64,000 bases of DNA from Caryophanales bacterium UBA4682 (GTDB lineage: Bacteria; Bacillota_I; Bacilli_A; RFN20; CAG-288): assembly GCA_002404995.1 (NCBI GenBank), contig DHKY01000019.1, forward strand, positions 57,578 to 121,577, read 5' to 3'. Both the position numbers and the translations under genes were made by a program. Below are positions 51,430 to 58,462 of this stretch, in pieces (within the stretch, counting starts at the first letter, position 1; the number at the start of each line of letters is the position of its first letter). The notes beneath the pieces were generated by a model. It saw only the letters and a program-made list of their open reading frames with translations, made no database searches and was not told where the DNA came from.

Positions 51430-52547
51430 AAGACATTGTCCATATAGACCTAAACGCTTTTTTTGCCCAGGTCGAAAGGATCAAAGACCCTTCGTTGAAG
51501 GGAAAGCCGATTGCGGTGGGTTACGAGGGCAAAAGAGGGGTTATCGCGACTTCGAGTTATGAGGCAAGAAAGAAAGGGGTCTTTTCCGGGATGCCGACTT
51601 CCAGGGCCAAGCAAGCCTGCCCGGAACTGATTCTTGTACCTTCGCATTTTGATGCCTATAAAGAATATTCACGTAGTTTTTTTTCCTTTCTCAGAAACCG
51701 TTATCCGATTCTAGAACAGGCTAGCATCGATGAATGCTACATCGATAGGACCGGTAGGATTCCCAAAGACAATGTGCATGATTATCTTTTTGACCTGCAA
51801 AGGGAACTTTATCATGTCACCGGCCTGAAGTGTTCGATAGGAAAAGGGTGGACAAAATTCTTAGCCAAAAGGGGCTCCGATTACAAAAAGCCTCTTGGCT
51901 TGACGATTTTCACTAAGGAAAACAGGGAAGGCATCCTGTATCCGATTCCCATCGATAAAAGGTTCGGTATCGGAAAGAAAACATCTCCGCGCCTGATCCG
52001 GTTAGGAATAAATACCATCGGAGATTTGGCCAGGACTCAAGACAGCCGGGTCAAAAGCCTATTAGGAAACAGGTTCGAGTATTACAAAGGACTTACCAAA
52101 GGAATGGGAGATGATTTTGTCGATAATTCGGCATTTGACCCGAAGAGCGTTTCAGCGGAACGCACTTTCTCGGATGACGTGAGTGACTATGAGGAGATCC
52201 AGAGCAGGATCAGGACTTGCTGCGAGGACATTTCCTCTAGCCTGAAAAAACATGAAAAGCTAGCAACAACCGTGGGATTAAAGATCCGCAATGACGCTTT
52301 TGTCACGCGAAGCAAGCAGTGTAAAATGCCTTTCCCATCTTCAGAGGCTTCGGATTTATATTCGTCTGCAAGGAAGATTTTTGACAGGATTTACAAAGAT
52401 GAACTAGTCCGCCTTATCGGGGTTTCGGCTGAAAAAGTAGTCTCAACCAAACCTGAAGCTACGAAAGAAAGCGATGAGTTCGTAGAATCCATCAACCGTT
52501 CTTTGAAAGAGGGCGGAAGTATCCAGAAAGGAAGGAAAAGGAAATGA
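51426..52547 (+). CDS. dinB: DNA polymerase IV (Y family)
   Basis: 373-aa translesion polymerase. Catalytic carboxylates in HIDLNAFFAQVE and QASIDECYID, steric-gate region FFAQVE, nucleotide-binding VIATSSYEARKKGVFSGMP, thumb HhH around IGKKTSPRLI, and a little-finger domain. LAK-M-GSDYKKPLGLT has AGG for the conserved Met. No clear beta-clamp-binding peptide is seen at the C-terminus, which ends in a Lys/Arg/Gly-rich tail. Confidence 0.92.
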   Translation: MKDIVHIDLNAFFAQVERIKDPSLKGKPIAVGYEGKRGVIATSSYEARKKGVFSGMPTSRAKQACPELILVPSHFDAYKEYSRSFFSFLRNRYPILEQASIDECYIDRTGRIPKDNVHDYLFDLQRELYHVTGLKCSIGKGWTKFLAKRGSDYKKPLGLTIFTKENREGILYPIPIDKRFGIGKKTSPRLIRLGINTIGDLARTQDSRVKSLLGNRFEYYKGLTKGMGDDFVDNSAFDPKSVSAERTFSDDVSDYEEIQSRIRTCCEDISSSLKKHEKLATTVGLKIRNDAFVTRSKQCKMPFPSSEASDLYSSARKIFDRIYKDELVRLIGVSAEKVVSTKPEATKESDEFVESINRSLKEGGSIQKGRKRK

Positions 52548-53419
52548 CCTTGCTGGAAGCAAAAGCAGCCTTCATCAGTTATCTAAGGACCGAAAAAGGG
52601 GATTCCAGGAATACGATAGTTTCTTATTCCAAAGACCTGGATCAGTTCATCGCTTTCGTCAATAAGGAAGATGCTTCTTTGCTGACCAGTGATGATTACA
52701 ATAATTTCCTCTTCTTCTTGGAAGATGAAAAAAGGAAGAAATCTACGGTAATCCGGAAAAGCAGGGCCGTCAAGGGAAGGTTCCGTTACCTGAAGGAAAC
52801 AAAAGAAAACGATACGACTTTATCCGAGCTTTCCACTCCGAAAGGAGAAAAACGTCTTCCGAATGTCTTAAACAGGGATGAAATCCGTTCCCTTTTATCT
52901 AGGCCTGACGTATCGACGAAGAAAGGAATCTTAGATAAAGCAAGGCTGGAAACCTGTTTTGGTTCCGGACTCCGTGTCTCAGAACTGGTTTCCCTGCGAA
53001 CGGACCGGATCAACTGGAAAGGCAGGTACCTTAAAATCTTCGGAAAAGGGAAAAAAGAACGCTTAGTCCCTTTAAACAAAAGCGAAAGGGAAGCTAGGAA
53101 TCTTTATAACGAGAAAGTACGAAAACCGCTGATGCCTTCCAAAAAGGCCTTCTTTCTCCATCCTAACGGTCGAAATGTGAGCCGCCAGTATTTCTTTCTG
53201 CAAGTCAAAAAATATGCTCAGGAAGCCAATATCCAGAAGGAGATTTCCCCTCACACCTTGCGTCATACCTTTGCTACTCTCCTTAGGGAAAACGGTGCTG
53301 AATTAAGACAGGTTCAGGAGCTTTTGGGACACGCGGATATCGAGACAACACAGATTTATACCCATCTAAGCAAAAAGAGCGAAATCGAAGCGTACGAAAA
53401 GGCCAGGAAGAGAAAATAG
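52544..53419 (+). CDS. xerD: XerC/XerD-type tyrosine recombinase
   Basis: 291-aa site-specific recombinase, probably acting at dif to resolve chromosome dimers. Core-binding domain (residues 1-90) and catalytic domain with Arg144 (GSGLRVSEL), Lys in GKGKKERLVP, His237 and Arg240 (HTLRHTFA), His263 (LLGHAD) and Tyr272 (TTQIYTHL). Critical Arg codons are CGT; nearby A-M-LETCF and LL-M-ENGAELRQVQ use AGG for Met and AGA for Arg. Its place at the end of a repair operon argues for a housekeeping rather than mobile-element recombinase. XerC versus XerD cannot be settled. Confidence 0.85.
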   Translation: MTLLEAKAAFISYLRTEKGDSRNTIVSYSKDLDQFIAFVNKEDASLLTSDDYNNFLFFLEDEKRKKSTVIRKSRAVKGRFRYLKETKENDTTLSELSTPKGEKRLPNVLNRDEIRSLLSRPDVSTKKGILDKARLETCFGSGLRVSELVSLRTDRINWKGRYLKIFGKGKKERLVPLNKSEREARNLYNEKVRKPLMPSKKAFFLHPNGRNVSRQYFFLQVKKYAQEANIQKEISPHTLRHTFATLLRENGAELRQVQELLGHADIETTQIYTHLSKKSEIEAYEKARKRK

Positions 53420-53421
53420 TG

Positions 53422-53427
53422 TATAAT
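53422..53427 (+). promoter_or_regulatory. -10 box of deoB
   Basis: TATAAT immediately after the recombinase stop, 25 nt before the deoB ATG; the -35 region is poor. Confidence 0.4.
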
Positions 53428-53451
53428 AGCGAAGAAAGGAAACAAAAGAAA

Positions 53452-54660
53452 ATGAAATTCAAACGGATATTTGTCATTGTCATGGATTCTGTAGGCATTG
53501 GGGCGGAACCCGATGCAGACAAATTTTTCAATGCCGATCATAACGATGTCGGATCCAACACCTGGGTCCATATCAGTGAAAAGTGCAAGGGGTTGAATAT
53601 TCCAAATAGGAACGCATTAGGACTTCACGATCTTGGAAATGTCCTAGGAACAGAAGCTGTAAATCACCCTCATTCCTACGTTCAAACAAGGCGAGAAGCA
53701 TCTAATGGAAAAGATACCTTGACCGGACATTGGGAAAGGATGGGTATAAAAACCGAGAATCCTCTTGTAACCTTCACGGAAACCGGATTCCCAAAGGAAC
53801 TAATAGATGAACTTGAAAAGCGGACAGGCCGCAAAGTCATCGGAAACTATTCTTCTTCTGGAACCGAAATTCTCAAGGTATTAGGAGAGCAGCAAAGAAA
53901 GGAAGGCTCTTTAATCGTCTATACCTCCGCAGATTCGGTCTTGCAGATTGCGGCACATACCGATACAGTACCATTAGAGGAATTATATCGGGATTGTGAA
54001 ATAGCACGTGAAATCACAAGGAAAAAAGAATGGAGAGTCGGTCGTGTCATTGCACGTCCATTCATAGGACCAGACAAAGATCATTTTGTGCGAACCAGTG
54101 ACCGCCGAGATTATTCGTTAAAGCCAAGTGGAAGAACTGCAAGGATGGATTTGCAAGACGCGAACAAGGAAGTTATCGCAATCGGAAAAATCCACGATAT
54201 CTTTGCAGGTGTCGGGTGCGATTTATCCGAACATATCGTATCCAATCACGATGGAATGCTAAAGACCATAGAAAGGGCCAAAGGGGCAGATTTCGAAGGC
54301 CTTTGCTTCGTTAACTTAGCTGACTTCGACGTCTTATATGGTCACCGCCGTAATCCTGAAGGATATGGCAAATGCATTGAAGAATTCGACAAAGATTTAG
54401 GCGAACTCTTAAAATACATCACAAAGGATGATTGCTTAAGGATTACCGCAGATCATGGTAACGACCCGACTTGGTGGGGTACAGACCATACCCGTGAACG
54501 AGTTCCTTTGATTACCTATTCGCCAAGTTACACTAAAGGAAGAAAAATCGATGAAACTTCAACCTTTGGTTGCATTGGAAAAACAGTACTGAAGAATTTC
54601 AAAATTAAGCCAAGTGAAAATGAGATTGGTTATCCTATTGACGAATTAATCGAAGATTAA
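53452..54660 (+). CDS. deoB: Phosphopentomutase
   Basis: 402-aa alkaline-phosphatase-superfamily mutase interconverting ribose or deoxyribose 1- and 5-phosphate. Metal and catalytic blocks: IVMDSVGIGAEPDADKF, ASNGKDTLTGHWE-M-MG (phosphorylated Thr), DFDVLYGHRRNPEGYG and ITADHGNDPTWWGTDHTRE. I start at ATG 53452 because the longer reading begins inside the TATAAT box. Compared with its neighbours it uses more A/T-ending codons (TTA, GTA, ACA), but AGG still falls on Met sites. It links imported nucleosides to central carbon metabolism. Confidence 0.94.
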   Translation: MKFKRIFVIVMDSVGIGAEPDADKFFNADHNDVGSNTWVHISEKCKGLNIPNRNALGLHDLGNVLGTEAVNHPHSYVQTRREASNGKDTLTGHWERMGIKTENPLVTFTETGFPKELIDELEKRTGRKVIGNYSSSGTEILKVLGEQQRKEGSLIVYTSADSVLQIAAHTDTVPLEELYRDCEIAREITRKKEWRVGRVIARPFIGPDKDHFVRTSDRRDYSLKPSGRTARMDLQDANKEVIAIGKIHDIFAGVGCDLSEHIVSNHDGMLKTIERAKGADFEGLCFVNLADFDVLYGHRRNPEGYGKCIEEFDKDLGELLKYITKDDCLRITADHGNDPTWWGTDHTRERVPLITYSPSYTKGRKIDETSTFGCIGKTVLKNFKIKPSENEIGYPIDELIED

Positions 54661-54667
54661 CAAAATC

Positions 54668-54703
54668 AAAGCCATTTTCCAAAAGAAGATGGCTTTTTTA
54701 TTT
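54668..54703 (+). terminator. deoB terminator
   Basis: AAAGCCAT stem pairing with ATGGCTTT across a purine-rich loop, followed by TTTTTT. Confidence 0.8.
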
Positions 54704-55190
54704 TTAGTATATTTCTAGTCCTATTAAATTACTATTTTATAAATTGGATATATAATTGAAGACAAAAGACAGTAAAATTACTTTAGTATCTTTTTGGTAC
54801 TATTTTTTAGCTATTCTTCAGATTTGTAGAATAAAATATATTGGTTCTTTTCTGGTACCATTTCTATACTAAAGTTAGGTAGAAAAATTGGAAGTTTATA
54901 AAAAGCTTTTTAATTAACATAATAAACATTATACGTAGTGGGCAATTTCTTAGAAAAGAACGAACATTATGATTAGAGATCCTGATATACGAGTTGTAAA
55001 TTGAAATTTCAATGAAATAATCGAGCCTTTAATCTCATACTATTTTGGTACTAATTCCTAGTTATCATATATTTTTAAATAATAGTATTAGTATTCATGT
55101 TTTATCCTTTTTAGGGTTAGTTTTAATATAGTACTATTTTCCGACCATTTCCCTAAAACTTATTTTAGTTTCTATTTGGTACTAAAAAAG
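54700..55190. repeat. AT-rich gap with dispersed GGTACTA-centred repeats
   Basis: Between the convergent deoB and mtnN genes there are 540 bp of very AT-rich DNA without a gene. A motif of the form TTTGGTACTA-N5-TAG-n-TAT recurs: GGTAC at 54796, 54854, 55047 and 55178, with weaker relatives near 54706 (TTTTTAGTATATTTCTAG) and 55130 (AGTACTATTTT). Intervals are 58, 193 and 131 bp. The reverse complement of the core (ATAGTACC) also appears at the end of the window, downstream of plsY. I do not know the element; it is not a clean CRISPR array. Confidence 0.5.
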
Positions 55191-55211
55191 GACTAGTTAT
55201 AACACTAGTCC
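55184..55211 (-). terminator. mtnN terminator overlapping the stop codon
   Basis: Minus strand GGACTAGT-loop-ACTAGTCC followed by six T. The mtnN stop codon TAG lies within the first stem arm. Confidence 0.8.
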
Positions 55212-55876
55212 CTAATTGCATCAAACGTCAACTTGGCAGCTTCCAAACATGCTTTATTTAGAAGCTTCTCGTAAACATCTTTGTTTCCGTTCGCATTGGT
55301 ATCATCCGATATGGAGCGGATAACAAGGAACGGGATTTTCTGATCATAACCGATTTGGGCAAAGGCAGCGGATTCCATGTCTATGGCTAGAGCTTTCGGA
55401 AATTCATTCCTGAGCCATTCTGGTTTGTTTTCTGAAGTAATAAACGTATCACCAGATAAGATCAAGCCTTCCACGACATGTTCAGGCTTTTGTTTCCTGA
55501 TTTTATTCCGCAAAGAGGAATCCGTTTCGAAATACAAAGGATGTCCACACCTTTGGCCACGTTTATATCCAAAAGCCGTGACATCGACATCCCAGTACGC
55601 ACATTGGGAAGCAACCAATGTGGATAAAGGAGAAAGCCGAGAAGACAAAGAACCTGCAACACCGACATTGATCCTGATATCCGTTTTATGATTAGCAAGG
55701 TACCGGCTTAAAGAACCAGCCCTAGCTACTTTTCCGATTCCGGCAATGCCTAAAGTGATTTTATTCTCCCCAAACTCCTGATGATAGTATCCGTCATCAT
55801 CTTTGGAATAGGGCAAAAGCGAAAGAAAAGCTTTGAGCTCTTCTTCCATAGCACAAAGAATCAAAATGTTTTTCAT
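55205..55876 (-). CDS. mtnN: 5'-methylthioadenosine/S-adenosylhomocysteine nucleosidase
   Basis: 223-aa Pfs-type nucleosidase that splits adenine from MTA and SAH. N-terminal ILCAMEEELKAF, GIAGIGKVA-M-A, NVGVAGSL, the specificity block DVDVTAFGYKRGQ-M-CGHP (family: YGQMAG), SGDTFI, AIDMESAAFAQ (catalytic Glu region) and VIRSISDDTN with the catalytic Asp. Coupled to rsfS by an ATGA overlap; last gene of the unit. Confidence 0.93.
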   Translation of the reverse strand: MKNILILCAMEEELKAFLSLLPYSKDDDGYYHQEFGENKITLGIAGIGKVARAGSLSRYLANHKTDIRINVGVAGSLSSRLSPLSTLVASQCAYWDVDVTAFGYKRGQRCGHPLYFETDSSLRNKIRKQKPEHVVEGLILSGDTFITSENKPEWLRNEFPKALAIDMESAAFAQIGYDQKIPFLVIRSISDDTNANGNKDVYEKLLNKACLEAAKLTFDAIRD

Positions 55877-56331
55877 TCAGCCTGAGAAGGTGCACGTTTC
55901 TTCTTACGATAGACCGGCTCCTTCAAAGCCTTTACGACTTTATGAGGGCAGTCCAGATACCTTTCGTCCAAGGCAAAATGCTCGCGCTCGTCTTTGGTGA
56001 AAAGATGAATAACAACGTCCTTGGCATCAATCAGGATCCATTGACTTTCATTTCTTCCTTCCGTATGGTCGATGGTCTTGTAGTTATCGTAAAGTGTTTC
56101 TCTGGCAGCGTTATAGAGGGCTTTTAAACGCTCTTTATTCACAGCCGAACAGACAACGAAATAACTGACGAATGGGGATTTTTCCCGGACATCATAGACA
56201 ACCACATCGCTTCCATAATTCCAGGAAAGGTCTTCCGCAATATGCAGAACACGCTGGGAAGTGATTCTTCCCTTGTTTGTAATGTCTTTCACATTGAACT
56301 TCGGCTTAATAGTTTTCTTCTTATTTAACAT
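55873..56331 (-). CDS. rsfS: Ribosomal silencing factor RsfS
   Basis: 152-aa RsfS/YbeB, which binds L14 and blocks subunit joining during starvation. Core blocks DVVVYDVREKSPFVSYFVVCSA and EGRNESQWILIDAKDVVIHLF are intact. An extra basic N-terminus of about 25 residues and a Lys/Arg-rich tail flank the domain. AGGGAG precedes the ATG. Its place after a NadD/YqeK-type gene and yqeH is the standard Firmicute cluster. Confidence 0.92.
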   Translation of the reverse strand: MLNKKKTIKPKFNVKDITNKGRITSQRVLHIAEDLSWNYGSDVVVYDVREKSPFVSYFVVCSAVNKERLKALYNAARETLYDNYKTIDHTEGRNESQWILIDAKDVVIHLFTKDEREHFALDERYLDCPHKVVKALKEPVYRKKKRAPSQAE

Positions 56332-56333
56332 AA

Positions 56334-57248
56334 TTATCTCCCTAAATAGTAGGAATACCTTTCCTTGGCAAAAGGAGTATCCTTATAAGTAATTTGATTT
56401 TTCAGAAAATATTCAACATTCGAACGGAGCAAATGAATGAAACCTTTATCCAAGTCTTCAAGTAAGGCTATACGGTTTTCCTCGGTTTTAAACTGCCGTG
56501 TCGGCTCCACCTTATCCGCAGCAAAAATGACTTTCTGCCTTTCTGTCCTATCTGCTTTGCCAGTACAATGATAGAGCCTGGCATCATAATAATCGTTATT
56601 ATAGACTTGGAAAAGTTTTTTCCTTAGTTCTGGTCCCGCAGCTTGATGGATTGCAAAATTCGGAAGTGTAGCGAATTCAGGATGTGAACCTTCCATAACC
56701 AGTTTTTTCTGCTGGTCATAAGAAAGATCCTTAGCACAATCGTGATAAAGGCCAGACCTAAACGCAATATTAGTATCTAAGCCAGCTTTCTCAGCAATTT
56801 GATATGCCATTTTAGCGACTTCGTAGGAATGAAGATACCGGGAGGTTTTCCTCTGTCTACGTAGCAAAGGAAGGAAATAGAAGCCTTTGGAGAAAATATA
56901 TCCGAACACATCGAACGGACAATCCAGTTTTCTACCGGCACGAACATTCTGGTTCTCGATGGAATCATCGATCCTGATATAGGGGCATTCTGGATTCTTT
57001 ACCGGATGGAGATTTTCGTCCTCGTTGACAAATAGAATCTCAATTCCCGGATGCCTATGGAAGGCAATTCTTATCCTTTCCTCTTTTTCCTTAACCGATG
57101 GATGATGTTGACTATCAAAAATATCATTCCTAATCAGGAAACAAAGGGAAGAACATCCATGAAGTTTCCTTTGCTCCAAAATCGATTTGATATTCGAATT
57201 CGAAATAGGATCAAAGGATCCTTCGATGATAAGCCTGTCTTTACTCAT
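56334..57248 (-). CDS. Fusion of degenerate NadD-like domain and YqeK-like HD hydrolase
   Basis: 304-aa two-domain protein. Residues 1-150 resemble a nucleotidyltransferase of the NadD family (EGSFDPI near residue 9), but the catalytic HxGH following that loop is replaced by SNSN, so adenylyltransferase activity is doubtful. Residues about 155-304 are a YqeK-type HD domain: HSYEVAKMA, GLYHDCAKDL, a later His in NFAIHQAAGP and TGKAD-M-TE-M-QKVIFAADKVEP (AGG as Met); YqeK hydrolyses Ap4A. Similar NadD-HD fusions exist in mycoplasmas. The start is ATG 57248, overlapping the yqeH stop by 8 nt. Confidence 0.78.
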   Translation of the reverse strand: MSKDRLIIEGSFDPISNSNIKSILEQRKLHGCSSLCFLIRNDIFDSQHHPSVKEKEERIRIAFHRHPGIEILFVNEDENLHPVKNPECPYIRIDDSIENQNVRAGRKLDCPFDVFGYIFSKGFYFLPLLRRQRKTSRYLHSYEVAKMAYQIAEKAGLDTNIAFRSGLYHDCAKDLSYDQQKKLVMEGSHPEFATLPNFAIHQAAGPELRKKLFQVYNNDYYDARLYHCTGKADRTERQKVIFAADKVEPTRQFKTEENRIALLEDLDKGFIHLLRSNVEYFLKNQITYKDTPFAKERYSYYLGR

Positions 57249-58398
57249 GGAGAGAAGCTTCTTCCTGGGTGACCTTAACGCCTTTTGGAACGTAGACATC
57301 CACCATCTGCTTATCCCCATGGATATCAAAATATCCTAAGCCAAAGATACGGACACGATAATCCTTTCCGCCATCAAACTGGAAGGAATGCTTTTCAAGA
57401 TTATTCCTAGAAGATATTTTCTTCGATTTAATCGGCCTATTTGGATTATCACAGATTGAATTAAAGGAAGAATCGGCTTTAGCTAGTTTGCAACGTTCAA
57501 TCCTAAGATCATTGGATTTGAAGAAAAGAAAACGAGTCTTAGGTCCTTGGACAAAATCAACACGACAGAAATTAGAAAAGAGGAAGGATTGTCCTTCTTT
57601 GGCAGTGTATTCTTCTATCCGGATGGCATTCCGAGCTAAAACATAGCGAGTAACCGAAGGTTCCAAAAAGGAAACCATGGAATAACGATTATAGATGCCT
57701 GGAGTATCATAGAGAAAACTTGTTTCATCTAGTGGGATAGAAATGACGTCAAGTGTCGTTCCCGGGAACGGAGAAGTCGTAATCCTGTGGTCGGTGCGGT
57801 TGGAATAGTCCTGAAGAAGGCAATTGATGAGAGAAGATTTGCCAACCTGATATGCACCGACAAAATAAACAGACTTACCCTGACGGAATTTGTGAATGTC
57901 ATTCCTCCTCTTGTCAATATTCTTTCCTTTTCCACTAGAAGAGGTAATCAGGATATCTAATGGTTCAATACCTTCCGAGGAAAGCATTTTCTTGGCATAG
58001 GAAATAAGATAATCATCAGAATAAGAGGCAGGAAGTAAGTCACGTTCATTTAAAACAACCCTGACTTTCTTTCCTAAATACTTACCTATTCCAGGAAGAA
58101 GGGAAGAAGCTAACGTAAAGCAATTCCTAACATAGACAATCAAGGAATTCTCCTCTTTCGCCTTGTTAAGAATAGTAACATAGTCCACCGTAAAATCAGG
58201 CATTTCCTTGTAAGCAGAATAATGTCGCAATTTATAGCAGCGTTCGCAAAGGCATTCCTCGCCGGAATCAAGCTTCTCTGTAGGAATGTATCCTGCTTCA
58301 TTCGGATCCTGGTCCTGAAGTATCGCACCACACCCATAGCAGCGTTTGATACGGATTTCAGCAGTTAGTCCATGGTTAGTTTTCTGTTTTCCAAACAT
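57241..58398 (-). CDS. yqeH: Circularly permuted GTPase YqeH
   Basis: 385-aa ribosome-assembly GTPase. N-terminal zinc finger (CYGCG, CLCERCYKLRHY), then the permuted G domain: G4-like VVLNERDLL, G1 GAYQVGKSSLIN and G3 LYDTPGI, with PFPGTTLDV as G2. The G4 motif reads NERD instead of NKxD. ATG 58398 has AAAGGAG 9 nt upstream; a GTG nine bases earlier is less likely. It opens the yqeH-nadD/yqeK-rsfS-mtnN unit. Confidence 0.88.
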   Translation of the reverse strand: MFGKQKTNHGLTAEIRIKRCYGCGAILQDQDPNEAGYIPTEKLDSGEECLCERCYKLRHYSAYKEMPDFTVDYVTILNKAKEENSLIVYVRNCFTLASSLLPGIGKYLGKKVRVVLNERDLLPASYSDDYLISYAKKMLSSEGIEPLDILITSSSGKGKNIDKRRNDIHKFRQGKSVYFVGAYQVGKSSLINCLLQDYSNRTDHRITTSPFPGTTLDVISIPLDETSFLYDTPGIYNRYSMVSFLEPSVTRYVLARNAIRIEEYTAKEGQSFLFSNFCRVDFVQGPKTRFLFFKSNDLRIERCKLAKADSSFNSICDNPNRPIKSKKISSRNNLEKHSFQFDGGKDYRVRIFGLGYFDIHGDKQMVDVYVPKGVKVTQEEASLHE

Positions 58399-58443
58399 AG
58401 TTTTCACTCCTTTCGTATTACGATGAAAATAATGCTTGCTACT

Positions 58444-58449
58444 ATTATA
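58444..58449 (-). promoter_or_regulatory. Candidate -10 box for the yqeH unit
   Basis: Minus strand TATAAT in the 64-bp gap between parC and yqeH, without a good -35; no terminator follows parC, so read-through from parC is also likely. Confidence 0.35.
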
Positions 58450-58462
58450 TCAGCAAAGTAGA

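Noticed and set aside
52544..53419. Integrase of a mobile element
   Set aside because: It lies at the end of a housekeeping repair run, without attachment repeats, excisionase or cargo genes, and matches XerC/XerD in length and motifs.
53419..53451. GTG at 53419 as deoB start
   Set aside because: The segment contains the TATAAT box; ATG 53452 begins the conserved FKRIFVIVMDS block.
54700..55190. CRISPR array
   Set aside because: The repeats are short, degenerate and irregularly spaced; expected copies at intermediate positions are absent and no cas gene is in the window.
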